A stretch of 64,000 nucleotides of DNA from Piscicola geometra (Eukaryota; Annelida; Clitellata; Hirudinida; Piscicolidae): positions 11,336,720 through 11,400,719 of the forward strand of contig OX030955.1 in assembly GCA_943735955.1 (NCBI GenBank), in the 5' to 3' direction. Each line of letters starts with the position of its first letter. Positions within the stretch are counted from its first letter, which is position 1. This document shows positions 52,790 through 64,000 of the stretch, piece after piece. The notes beneath the pieces were generated by a model. It worked only from the letters and a program-made list of their open reading frames with translations, searched no databases and was not told the DNA's origin. Made by a program: the position numbers and the translations under genes.

Positions 52790-53705
52790 AGATTAATCAT
52801 AATAACCAATAGTTGAGAAGTACCACATTAGACCCCGATTTGAAAAGCAAAAATGTAGTCAAAAAACCTAAAGAAGAGTTGGAGAAACTAGTAGAAGATA
52901 AGAAAACCTCCAAAACTACACAGCCTTCACCAAACAAAAGACTACGAACATATTTAACTTCAGAATCAAAAGATGGGGAGCGGGGGTGGCTTAGATGGTA
53001 GACGTCGGACTTGCAACTCAAAGGTTGCCTGTTCGAATCCTTGGAAGCAACCGTGAACTATCATATAACTAGTGTATATGATGCGGTGTTTGCGACGCAT
53101 GCATTGAGAGATGTGTACGTCGTGTGGAATGGCGCCTCGGCGCATAAGAACCATGGTTCTCAGAACCATTGTAACATGGCCTGCGTCTGTCAGGCTGTGA
53201 ATAGTATAGACGAAAAAAAAGGAAAAAAAAAGATACCTGAATAATTCAACGTTATAGATCGGAATATTAAGTAGGCTTTGAGAGTTGTCCTTGTTTGGTG
53301 GCAACAACACGAAGGAACATATCCAGCTCTTGCGAAACTGGCAAGAAAGTACTTGTCATCTCCTGCAAAAACAGTTCCATGTGAACGTCTGTTCAGCTTG
53401 TCAGGACACTTAGTTAGCAAGAAAAGAGTCTCTTTAGATCCAACTAATGTTGAAAAACTTGTTTGCTCGAGTAACTGGCTCAAAAAAGATGTGTGACAAC
53501 TACATTTTTTATCATTCATGGATTACTTGTATCAATAAATTCTGATAAAGTTTCTGTTACATATGTGGGAAAAAATGTAAATATTATTTAATTCTAATGT
53601 CAAATATCCTAAAAACTTTGCGTTTAAACACGATTAACGTTCGATTAAAATTTTTAATCTAACGATTAACAGCGATTAAAATTTTTAATCGTGGAACAGC
53701 TCTAG
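52790..53705 (+). pseudogene. hAT transposase 3' remnant, split by a SINE
   Basis: TTLDPDLKSKNVVKKPKEEL near 52820 resembles the LDPRFK segment of Tam3/ZBED-like hAT transposases. After the inserted SINE, 53278-53496 encodes the dimerisation motif YPALAKLARKYLSSPA followed by VPCERLFSLSGHLVSKKR and a stop. The sequence then runs to a hAT-like end, CGTGGAACAGCTCTA at 53691-53705, shared with the MITE at 22082-22464. No matching left end was found, so the copy is 5'-incomplete and inactive. Confidence 0.8.
52976..53222 (+). repeat. tRNA-derived SINE, family A (copy 2)
   Basis: A box TGGCTTAGATGG at 52987-52998 and B box TGTTCGAATCC at 53030-53040, separated as in a tRNA. The body shared with 5711-5919 includes CATATAACTAGTGTATATG and AAGAACCATGGTTCT. 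It ends in an A-rich tail, and AAAAGAT occurs on both sides as a possible target duplication. It splits the hAT transposase remnant, so it inserted later. Confidence 0.85.
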
Positions 53706-53719
53706 AAATTATCCATCGG

Positions 53720-54130
53720 AATGCTATTCCCAATTCATATAAAAACTGCATATCGATGCCATTGATGTGTTTAAATTACTTTGTCAAAGTCTTTTTTAAG
53801 ATTTGTATAGTTTTTACTAAGTTCTTCAACAAAGTCATAGGATAAGTTAGGAGAAGTTGTTTTTCCACCAAGTGTTTGTCGATTGAATGCCTTAGGACTA
53901 AATATAATACATGATGTGACGTATATGTACTGACGTATAGGAATGCCTTTCTCATTATTTTTTTTCCGGATTAAAGCAACAACTCTTTTTTTTTATCCAG
54001 TATTGACACTTGTGGTATCACAGATTACAACTTCAATACTTTCCCACAAATGGCATTGTTCTAACACTTCAGTTATTCCATATTATTGAAGCTTTTCCAT
54101 CACTAAGAGTTAGTGCTAGATGAACTTAAC
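53720..54130 (-). pseudogene. Transposase-like fragment with DTTSVNTG motif
   Basis: On the minus strand, frameshifted pieces read LALTLSDGKASII, then TEVLEQCHLWESIEVVICDT followed by TSVNTG and, after a stop, RVVALIRKK and YDFVEELSKNYTN. The DTTSxNTG motif after a short beta strand recurs in a group of animal transposon-derived hypothetical proteins. Several frameshifts and stops are present. No element ends identified. Confidence 0.45.
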
Positions 54131-56518
54131 GATGCTGATTTTTTTTAATTATTGCAAAATTTTTTAATTTCAAAGTGCAAAACATAATTTTTTAAAGAGT
54201 TTCTTCAAAGTTCTGCTGCATTTTCTGTGATTCTTCAACAGATGTCTTATACTTTGCCTATTATATTGCAGATTGAGTTGCTGACAATGAATGTTATCTT
54301 TTTTTAAATTTTATAATCAATCTATGAGAAGTGAAAAAGTTTTTTTTTCAATGAAAGCTTCAAGTGTGGAGCCTCAAAATATAGAAAATCAACATTCATC
54401 TTCAAAATATGAATTTAGATACAAATTTTTATAAATTTCATAATACATTGAAATTTTAAATTTTTTTTCTCTATTTTCATAATAAATATTGTATTAAATG
54501 ACTTGGCCTATTAAAAATCATATGATAGCAATTACGTAAAAATTTCCAAAAACGCAGCATTGATTCTCAAATGCTTTGAGAAAAAATTAAGTATTAACTA
54601 TCTTTTCCCTCTGTTTTTATTATCTACACAATGAATATAATAAATATTTATAAACTTATATTAAAATTTGACACTAAATATACATTCATTCACACTGTTC
54701 CAATAATGGAACATTCACAGTTTTTTACAAATTAATGATAAGTAGATTATAAATTGATGAAAACCTTTTAATTATACATAAAGGAAGAATGTGTTATTGA
54801 GAATAAGCAGAAAAAAAACAAAACACAACAATTTTGAAAATTTTATTAATTATTTTTCTTGAGTCATATTTTCAAACTATTGTTTACCTTCTTTAAAGTA
54901 GCAAAAACAATCACCAAAAATATAATTTTAAGATAATCGACAAAATATTGTAGTTAATTCGTTTTTAAACTACTTTCAACTAAAATATTAAAGATTTACT
55001 TGTTATTCAATTTTCTGCTAATCTTTTTCTTGATGTTCCAATGTTGGAATACTGAGCAAATATGGGTTAAACAATTACATTCTTTTACGAAATGTTAGCC
55101 CTCCCCAGCATTTATTTACTGTCTATAATGATTGTAATTCCTATTTTGGAAACAAAGTTTATTATTATTTTTTTAACTTACACATTTTATTGAAAATAAC
55201 TTTATTACTTATTTAAGAAAAACTAAAGCCTTTCTTATAATTGTTATAAAGACATCTTCAGAAACCATCGAGAATCAAATTTCCGGTGAGAGGTTTTGTT
55301 GGAAAGATACAAAAGAGACAAGCAATTATAATCACTGAAGAATTAATTTATAATGTAATTAAAGTGCATTCTAAAAATGAAATTTAATATTAATTTCATC
55401 ATTTCCTGAGTTTTTTTTAGTACAGAATATTTCGCAATTTTCTTTTAATTTGAACTTCCTATTTCATCAGCCAAACCCCCTTTTTTTATTTGGCGATTTA
55501 TATAAACTTTGAACTTTCATGTGACTTCTGTGAAGTTATTGGAATAGCAATTCATCTAAAGGTATGACATTTTTAGTATTTGTAAAGCATATTTTATTAC
55601 ACAATTAGTTTTTTACTTCATGTGAGCAATAACACGTGTTCTCAACCTTTCCATTCTTTGTTTATTTACCAAGACCAATCAAAAGTTATTATTTAAGTCT
55701 TTAAAGTTTAAACTGAGAGATCAAAAATTTGTATTTCTTCAAAGCAGCTCAGTTTTGGACCGACTTTTTATCTGCTTATTTTAGTTTCAAGAAACTTAAA
55801 GTCAAAGGCTTGTTTAAATATATTGAGCTTCATTAATAGAATATATCATTTTGAAGTCACTTACAAACGATTAGAAATGTCCTAAAACAGGAGCAGATAT
55901 ATGCCAACCTTGTGGCTTTTTATATCTTAAATTTAAAGGCACCTCCAACCTAACTGAACATGCCTTATTTTTCAAACAGCATTTACTCAATGAAATATTT
56001 GTAGGAGTTTGAAATATTGGGTGATTCTTCTGATATAGTCACAAATAATTAGTGTTATAAAGTTTTAACTAAGAGCGTCTTATCATAATTGAGACAGGTC
56101 AATGATAACTACCTTTAAATATGCAAGTACTTAAGATTTATGTTAGCATTGTGATTTTTCTTGTAATTTAATTATATTTTAAAGTATATTATTAATTTAC
56201 AGGATTTTTTCAAGTGTATGAAGTCAGCTGATACATAAAGCCACCCATCACTTGCTTCTTAATGTAATTTGATGATTTTTTATACCAGAGGAACTGTTCA
56301 TCTATTCATCACTAGCTAGTCCACATCACACTCTGGAAGCAACAACATATCCACATTCTTCCAACAACTAATTGTAAAGAGAAACTTTTTTCAAATGAAA
56401 GTATAAGTTGTGCATCTCACCAAGGCAGTTTCAGAAAAGCAAAACCACTTCAATCAAAAATCTCATTGGAGCAGGCAGACAAAGGTTCATCCAGCAATCC
56501 TTACTGCCTCACAAGACA
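54130..56518. other. AT-rich spacer upstream of the SLC16 gene
   Basis: No coding motif, repeat array or transposon end recognised. It must contain the promoter and any non-coding first exon of the SLC16 gene, but no promoter element can be supported from sequence alone. Confidence 0.4.
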
Positions 56519-59500
56519 ATGACTGCCTCCACACTTCCTACATCGACCATCAAGCCACCAGATGGGGGGTGGGGCTGGGTGGTGTGTTTCTCTTCTTTCA
56601 TGATCCACGTCATAGCAGACGGCATCTCTTATGCCTTTGGAGTCTTTGTGGAGGACTTTGCAGACTATTTCGAATGCGGGCGCAGTGAGGTGGGCATGCT
56701 GGGTTCTCTCATGCTCGGAGTCACATGGTGCACTGGTGAGCAAGCCCACTTTCACCCTTCATTTGATCTCATTCTCCTTCAATGTTTTTTAAACTGATAT
56801 GTTAAATTATCTTTTACAGTTTTTTTATTTTCAACATTATCTTTTACAGTTTTTCTATATGATTTTCAACATTATCCTTTATAGCTTTTCTATATGATTT
56901 TCAAAATTCTACTTTACAGTTTTTTAAATGGTTTTTATTTTCATGATTTTTTTAAAATCCTAAAGGTTGAGGTTTAAAATATAACATTAGAAGTGCCATA
57001 TGTTTTCATACATGAATAATCCCCCTTGTTAACCTTTCATTTTGAAAGAAATCTTTGAATGAACCGCCAACATATTTCACAATTATCAACATTTAAAATG
57101 AGATATGAGTCATTAAAATAATTTATTTGCTCAAAGTATTTGGTCCTAAAGTGAACACATTTTAAAGATTTTTCTTATGTTTAACGATTTTCTTATTTTT
57201 AACGATTTTTCTTATTTTTAACTAAAATTTTTCGATGTTTTTCTCTTCTATTTTAGGACAATGTGTACATGAAAGTGGGTAAATATTATGTACTCAGACA
57301 AAAAGAGTAATTGAACTCACATTATTGTGACAGAAATTATTTTGCCTCTGCATACCAAGCAAGCATTCTTCTATGAGTTTATTAAAAAGTTAATCATACA
57401 TTTTACTATTTTTTACAAATAAAACGAGACTTGTGAACCACCCAAGCACTATTGTTGGCCCAAAAATAACATTAAAAATTATAAAATTGTTTAAAAATTT
57501 AAAAAAAAAACACCTAAGACAAAATATCAAATTTCACTCCAGAAGCACAAAACTAATGAAATCTGTCTGAGAATAAAAAAATAACAAGTGGCTTAAATGA
57601 AAAACTTGAAGCATATCTAAAAAATCAAAATTGTTAGAAAATGTCTGGCTTTTTTTTCATGCTTACAAAAATAAAATTGGTGATTGTATCTGAAAATGTA
57701 AAAAATTATTTTAATTTCTTAAAAAAGCAAAATCGGATGTGTTTTTGTTTTTTCATAATCTTTATTCTTTCTTTATTGACAGAGTCACTCAAACTAGAAG
57801 GCCATAGGTCGCTTTTAAATTTTTTTTAGCGCTATCTTAACAGTTAAAAGGTTGGTACTCCATATTACCCGCACCAAATATTAATCCACTTTCCCCTACA
57901 GTAACGGCTAAATTAGGCTTCAAAAAGGGTCCTCTTTTGGAGGCACCACAAATAGACTATTTAGTTCTTTTTCATTCATCTCGCAATTAAGTTTAATTTA
58001 ATGGCTTACAGCACATGACTTGGCATGCTTTTGAGACATACGATTTTAAGCTTTTATCATTTTATAAAACTGTTTTTTTCAATATAGACTTTGACCAGGG
58101 AGAGTCTCTAAGACTACTAATGTTCTTTCACTCAACAAATCTAATATTAGTATTAATAATAATAATTATAATAAGCAGGGGCGGCGATCTGCGGAAAATC
58201 TTGGGGGGGTCCTCCCCAGGGTTGGAATCAAAGAACCGGTATCGGCCAATACAGTAAAAGAAATACTATTTAGTATTGTTTACTGTAGTGCAAATTATTT
58301 TTGTTTTAACTATTAATGTTTGTATCACCAAACATTAAAAAAAGTTTGATACTCAATAAAAATACTTTTCTATTGCCACTATGAGCGATTTGGAGAAAAA
58401 CAATAGCGATTTTAGTACCTTTTATTATTTGTCATCTATATAAATTCAATTACAACTAGCCATCAACCCATCAAATAAATTTTATAACATCTTGTTTTCC
58501 ATTCATTTCTGAGTACAATAGTTTAAAAAAATTACAAATAGATTTGAATTTGCCAAAGTTATAAACAAATATACATTGGGAGATTTTTTTGGCCCACATA
58601 TAAATTTAGAATGTATATTTAGAATCTAAATATACACTGTGGACCATTTAGATAACATAAAATACCCTCTCTGCCTGTCCTCCTGCCCTCTCCCCACAGC
58701 TCGTTTACTCCAATTTCCAAAAAGACCCTTTCGAATGTCTGACCGACTAGCAAATTCTTCTGCTAGTCTTTTCAAATCCAGACTGTCAAGTATATCCTGA
58801 TGTGCATGACAAAGGGCCAGTGAATTCAAGCGAGGCTGTGTCATAGGTGCACGCAAGCAAGTCTTAAGACGCCGCAAAGCACTAAAAGATCTTTCTGCAG
58901 TACATGACGCTGTTGGACACACAAGCATCAACCTGATCAATCTTTCAACCTAAGAAAACAAATGTCTGGCTTCCGTGATCATAGCTTGCATTATTTTTTT
59001 CGTTGGTGTTAAAGTTCATTTTGGTCTTTAAACATAGTTAATTGTGAACAAAGACCAGTTTCATTTAACTCACGATACTGCTTGCAAATATCATGGTTCA
59101 CTTAACCAGTCAGCAACATTGTCTCCAGCTGCAAGTATGAACGCAAACCAGGAGAATCTCGATCGAACCTTTCTGTGAGTTGCATGATTGCAATGTCTAT
59201 GACAGCGTAATATGCTGCTCGATAATGTTCTTCAGGTGTTGTTGCTACTTAAGCTGGGCCCAACCCACAATACTTTTATGGAGGCTTTCGCACCCGAGGT
59301 ACAGCAATCGGCTCGAGATCATATGCCAAAACCATACTGTTGACATCTCTGAAAATGGCGTTAAACTGTTCATATGATCGTAGGCGACGTAGTTTTTGCA
59401 CAACTGAATCAGTCGCTGCAACCATTCCACTGACCTTGGCACTTGCTGATTGCAACGACTTGTTTAACTGTTCCAGAAGTGAAAACACCAAAACAACTAC

Positions 59501-61871
59501 CTTAAGAGCCAGTGCAGTAGTGCCCTGTTGAAAAAAGGTCTCAAGCCGTTCAGCTGTTTCATCAGCAGTACCACTGGAAGCAAGCTAACAAGTACCACTT
59601 AATAATGTTTAAGCACAGAAGACACTGTAGAAACTCTGGTCAGTCATTTTGTAGGACAAAGAAGTTTTACACTATACTTTTTATTCAGTGGCTCATCAGG
59701 AAAGGCAATTAAAAGAGACACTAAAACATCAATAAACTGCTTCTTGACCTTCCCTTAACGATTGTAAAAAGCACCTTACTTTTGGACAAACTGAAGTGAA
59801 TTGCTCACAAGGGATTTGCGGCAGCTGTGTGCTGGGCAAAAGATTTGCACAGTGTGCAGAACAGTCGGAAAACAATGCAAGCGGATGCTCACTCCTGATA
59901 ATAGCCTGACAACCATTATATCGGCCGTTCATGTTAGCAGCGCTTAGTTTTTCTATTGGTTGCATAATTCTGATCAGAAAATCTTTTACTACAGTAGATA
60001 ATGTTTTTCCGACCGTATCTGGGGGGCTGAATAAACCAATAAACTGTTCATTAACATTCAGAGCTTCATAAAAAAACGAATGCATATCGATTCCTGCTCT
60101 AACCCATTGCAGCCTTGTGTGGCGTCAACCACAACACCAAACTGGCTTGATTCGGCATTAACAGTGCACACTGTGTTTCTAACGATAGAATGAGCTAAAA
60201 GCCTCAGCATTTCTTTTTGGCAGTTATGCGATATGAAACTTGTAGTTTGATTTAACTACAACTTTAGTTAATGTTCGAAGCCTTTTGAAATTCATTAACC
60301 TTGGTTCATTTAAAAAATAGAAAAGATCGATATTGAAGTGGACCTCAGAATCCCCCTATGAATATCGCCCATGCAAAATAAGTAGCACAATATGAATGAT
60401 TTTTTAAATAAAAATGTAAATCTGTCTGCTTGCAAAAAGTGAACCGATATTTTCTAAAAAGCATTCTGAATGTCTGCTTGCGAAAATTGAAATAATATAT
60501 TACTGAACAAAAATTCTCTTTCATGTTATGGTTGACGATTATGCTTGTATTAAGATAGGAGTTGAGAAATTATTGTATTTGTAAAACTGAGAAGGGTCCA
60601 TGTTAAGATAGACCCCAGGACCCCCCTAGCATTCCTGCTCATACATACTCACAATGTATTACTGTATTAGGATTTTGTATCCCATGGTTGACGATTAGGC
60701 TCGTATTAAAATTATAGTTGAGAAAAGTGTATTTTTAAAAGATAAAAAAAACTAGGTGAAGGAGTATTTAAGTAAGGAAAGAATATTTTTGTTTCAGACA
60801 GCTATCACTATAACTACACATACTCACAATGTATTATTGTATAAACATTCACTTTTATGCCATGGTTGACGATTATGCTCATATCCAAATAGAAATTTTT
60901 GAATACAAAAATTGAAAAAAAGTGGGGGGGGGTCCTTATTAAGGTGGACCCCCCCACTAAAAAAAAGTGGGGGGGTCCTGACCCCAGGACCCCCCCAGGA
61001 TCGCCGCCCATGATAATAAGAACAATAATTTTCATCATTATAAAATAATGATTTTAAGGAAAGTATGATGTATGCATCAAAGTCACCTTTAATCATCTTG
61101 TTTCAAACACACATTCGTACTGGTTCCAGTTAAATATGATTTGAATTAATCTTATGAACGGTTGATCCACTCATCTGTCTATTAATTTATCTCTCCAACA
61201 CCCATTTCAACTATCTATCTATCTATTCACCTATCTCCGCATTTCTTTCATCTTCTATCACTCACTCTTCCTTCAAGTACTTACTAACATTTGTCCTTTC
61301 GATTCACTTTCACCTCTTCCTCCTGATTCATCGACATCCGTGATGGAGTTGAGAAGAAGGCTCCTCCTTTATTCCTCTCAACATCTCTGAAAGGGTAGTT
61401 GAATATGTAGGACTACTGTTTGAACATGATTAAGGATCCTATGTTTGAGTGCAAGTGACGCCTTAGCAACGCATAACTATGGGCCATAGGTGTGAATGAA
61501 AAGTCGAGAAGGTTTTACGCCACTATAGAACAAAATGAATTGATCAGATACATGTAACAATGCTCTGCACTGATCAGAGACAATTTAATCTTGTTGCATA
61601 ATGGAAGAGGTTTGAACTTTGATTCAGTACGGCAAACCATTCAGCGCTGTTCTTATATGCCTCCTTCAAGTTGTTAGTGTGGTGACTTTGCAAAAAAATG
61701 TTCTCTCGCAATTGTGCTAATAAAAAACTAAATAATAAGGTAGGCTCTGAAGGTTCAATGATCACCTCCTTGGAATGCCACCATGAAGAATATCTTATAT
61801 AATTTATGTATTTGTTTAGGCAGCACTTTAAAATGATACACACACACACACACATACACACACACACACAT

Positions 61872-61904
<33 letters not shown>

Positions 61905-62679
61905 GGTCCAATAGCGAGCATGCTGACGAATAAGTACGGCTGCAGGGTGGTGACGATAGCTGGATCCTTCATCGCCACCAGCGGCTTCATTATCTCCCTC
62001 TTCGCGCCCTCCATCTACTTCATGTACTTCTCATTCGGCATCGTCTCTGGTAGGTTTCTGTCTTTAATGCTGTGGTTTATGTTTTTGTTTTTTTTATATT
62101 GTTGTTATAAAAGTTCCAAAAACTGTTGTTGCGCAGTCTGGGGAGTATCGTTTAGACCAACTGCGCCGCTCTTGAGTTAGCTCATTCATTAGTATTCTGA
62201 ATTTTTTGGCAAATTCAAGATCTGGAGAGAACTTGCTTGATTGCCTTTTGACGTTTATTCCTCCAATAGCTGTTTCCGCATCTGCATCTTCTTTCCCGGC
62301 AGAAGGCAGTAAACAGGTGTTCATATGTACTGGCATTTTTTGCTTTCGTTGGCGTTTTGAATAATAAGTTCTGGAATGCGATGAAAGGAGACAGTATATA
62401 TTGCCACAAGCAAAAGAAGCGGCTTGATATCTGACACTATTTTTGCCTTTCTCCATTCTTCTTTTTCAAATCGAAAGTTTTGATCATCCATTTCAAAGCT
62501 TTTTTGAGCTCTAGCAGTTCCTGTTGTGTGTGTCTGTTTGCGAAAGAGCTCGTATTACGATTCTAACTCAGATGTTTACTGATGTTTAAAAATGAGTAAA
62601 TTTTTATTTTCGACTATATAAAAGCCAGAAAGGTCTGTTCATCGTCATAAAAATACATACACACACACCACACACACAT

Positions 62680-62721
<42 letters not shown>

Positions 62722-63721
62722 CCACTCACACATACACACACACGTACACACACCCACTCACTCATACACACACACACAGGCGTGGGGATCGGCATGACGT
62801 ACCTTCCAGCCATTGTGGCGGTTTCCTTCTGGTTCGAAGTGAAGCGGTCTCTAGCGACAGGTCTTGCGGTGTGTGGCTCAGGCATCGGAACGCTCCTCTT
62901 TGCGCCATTCACTCGTCTCCTGCTCGACAACTTCGGCTGGAAGGGCACCGTCCTCATCGACTCTGCCATCATGCTTAACTGCATCGCGTGTGGTCTGCTC
63001 TTCAAGCCGGTGACTGCAGAGGCGGTTGTCGAAGGGACAGAGCAGGAGATGCAGTTGTTAAACGACGTCTCCAAGAACACCATCAGCGCCAGCTTGCCCG
63101 ACGTCAACCCGCCCCGTCTTGAATTCCAGAGGAAGCGGTTCCAGTCGGAGAGTTACGCCGTCACTCCTAAGACGACCCAGACGCACTTGCGCAAGGACGC
63201 CTTCTACTCGGGCGACATCACGAAGCTGCCCATCTACTCGACCAGCAAGGAGGAGTACCAGAAGGCGATGACGTCCACCGAGCAGACCTTCCAGGCGCCC
63301 TCCAACAGAAACTTTCTGTGCAAGTACCTACCCAGCAAGGCGCAGATGGAGGAGATCATGGACCCGAGTCTCCTGTGCGACATACCCTTCCTCCTCTTCT
63401 GCATTTCCAACTTCCTCACATCCATCGGCTTCAGCGTGCCCTACATCTACCTGCCTGACAGGGGGCTACAGCAGGCCTGGGCGCAAGAGGGAGATCCTGC
63501 CACCAGTCGGAACAAACTCTCGATGCTCCTCTCCATCGTGGGCCTCCTCAACACTGTGGGCAGGGTGATCTTCGGATGGCTGGCTGACCGCAAGAACGTG
63601 AATCGACTGATGATGTACAACTCGGTGCTGGTGCTGTGTGGCATCTTCTGCATCCTCTCCTGCTTCTGCACCTCCTTTCTCACCCTCTCCATCTACGCAG
63701 GCCTCTATGGCTTCCTCATCG
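56519..63721 (+). CDS. Monocarboxylate-transporter-like protein (SLC16 family), 5' part
   Basis: Major-facilitator transporter of the plasma membrane; family members carry monocarboxylates, some with protons, but the substrate here is unknown. Exons: 56519-56735 (from ATG), 61906-62049, 62780-63721, all ending in phase 1 with GT-AG sites, giving about 434 residues so far; the gene continues beyond the window. Exon 1 has the SLC16 signature KPPDGGWGWVV opening TM1. Exon 2 gives GPIASMLTNKYGCR and TM3. Exon 3 gives TM4-TM6, a loop of about 130 residues, TM7, TM8 with NTVGRVIFGWLADRKN, TM9 and the start of TM10 (YGFLIG). The start follows the usual short N-terminus; open frame extends further upstream without a better ATG. 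The closest paralogue group cannot be told by eye. Confidence 0.95.
58176..61012 (-). mobile_element. ZMYM1-like hAT element with GC-rich ends and 8-bp duplication
   Basis: A 2,837-bp element in SLC16 intron 1. It starts CAGGGGCGGCGATC, then TTGGGGGGGTCC, and ends with the inverse (GGACCCCCCCAGGATCGCCG, then CCCATG). The 8-bp duplication ATAATAAG flanks it (58168-58175, 61013-61020). The coding relics are on the minus strand. The ends match the nested element at 29761-30333. Confidence 0.9.
58626..60240 (-). pseudogene. TTF/ZMYM1-like hAT transposase, broken
   Basis: Minus-strand order: MLRLLAHSIVRNTVCTVNAE with SSQFGVVVDATQG near 60110-60220; a frame at 60085-59729 with FYEALNVNEQFIGLFSPPDT, SAANMNGRYNGCQAII and FSDCSAHCANLL; pieces at 59491-59276; and the C-terminal dimerisation region at 58940-58626 with VCPTASCTAERSFSALRRLK. 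This order matches transposon-derived ZMYM1-like proteins. Frameshifts and stops separate the blocks, so no intact transposase is made. Confidence 0.85.
61383..61526 (+). repeat. SINE family B, diverged copy
   Basis: The right end TTTTACGCCACTATAG is the complement of the family B tail, and TGTTTGAGTGCAAGTGACGC matches its B-box region. The head is diverged. Orientation is opposite to copies 1 and 2. Lies in SLC16 intron 1. Confidence 0.55.
61838..61904. repeat. (CA)n abutting the SLC16 exon 2 acceptor
   Basis: CA repeat with a few TACA and AACA interruptions, whose last CACAG is itself the acceptor at 61901-61905. Confidence 0.95.
62655..62779. repeat. (CA)n abutting the SLC16 exon 3 acceptor
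   Basis: About 125 bp of interrupted CA repeat ending in CACACAG, the acceptor of exon 3 at 62780. It is the second consecutive intron of this gene to end in a CA array. Confidence 0.95.
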
Positions 63722-64000
63722 GTCAGTTCGTCCCTTTTTGTCAACGGTTTTTTTCCCAGGATTGTATCAAATTTATTTTATTTCATATATTTTTATCATC
63801 TGCTTCTCATCTGTGATCCATCCTGAGTTTGAACATTCGATAAAGTCATTGATTGAGCATTGAGTCATTGATTGAGCACATTAGCTTTATGGTTGTCGGA
63901 GTTTTGAAGTGTTGAAGTGCTCTTCTGGATGCTAATTCAATTATGTCTCAAGGACCCCAACCACCTCTCCACAACCACTCTAACTCATCTCATCATCATC
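63722..64000 (+). other. Start of the next SLC16 intron
   Basis: The donor G|GTCAGT lies at 63721-63723. The rest is AT-rich intron ending in a (CATC)n stretch at the window edge; no further exon is seen. Confidence 0.6.

Noticed and set aside
52987..53040. A tRNA gene
   Set aside because: A and B boxes are present, but the sequence does not close a tRNA cloverleaf, and the same unit with body and tail recurs at 5711-5919, so it is a SINE head.

Overview
This window is AT-rich metazoan nuclear DNA. The genes are split into many short exons, and the introns and spacers are full of simple repeats, tRNA-derived SINEs and hAT-type DNA transposons. Gene content (an AF9/ENL-type protein, an F-box/LRR protein, a TRPC channel and an SLC16 transporter) points to a bilaterian invertebrate. 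A lophotrochozoan such as an annelid would fit, but that is only a guess. No bacterial features, rRNA genes, authentic tRNA genes or CRISPR arrays were seen.

Layout. (1) 1-229, + strand: the last exon of an AF9/ENL (MLLT3/MLLT1) homologue, followed by its poly(A) signal. (2) 230-6628: a spacer with no recognised gene, holding microsatellites and one copy each of two SINE families. (3) 6629-14634, - strand: an F-box/leucine-rich-repeat gene. I rebuilt it as 13 exons with canonical splice sites; the 12 exons from the F-box onward join in frame to give 441 codons and a stop. Two of its introns consist almost wholly of tandem repeats. (4) 14640-23147: a spacer with telomere-like CCCTAA repeats, an 18-bp minisatellite, a hAT MITE with a perfect 8-bp target duplication, and one unassigned candidate minus-strand exon. 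(5) 23148-51646, + strand: a TRPC cation channel gene of 15 exon positions, about 1,630 codons. (6) 51647-56518: a spacer with broken hAT-like transposase fragments, one split by a SINE. (7) 56519-63721 and beyond, + strand: the 5' part of a monocarboxylate-transporter-like SLC16 gene, running off the right edge.

The main discovery candidate is in the TRPC gene. Two different versions of the pore-S6 exon lie in tandem (43022-43205 and 45994-46183). Both enter and leave in the same reading phase. Including both brings an immediate frameshift and stop, so exactly one must be used per transcript: the signature of mutually exclusive splicing that would switch the ion-conducting pore. The same channel has an extracellular Ser/Thr-rich S5-pore insert of about 285 residues and a long glutamine-rich cytoplasmic tail ending in a possible PDZ ligand.

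A second theme is that tandem repeats abut splice sites in all three complete or near-complete genes: CA-, CATC- or CCAC-rich tracts in front of acceptors, and mostly GT-rich tracts after donors. A third is nested transposons: a hAT element with its own target duplication has been invaded by an element of a second family that carries a near-copy of sequence lying about 0.5 kb outside the hAT.
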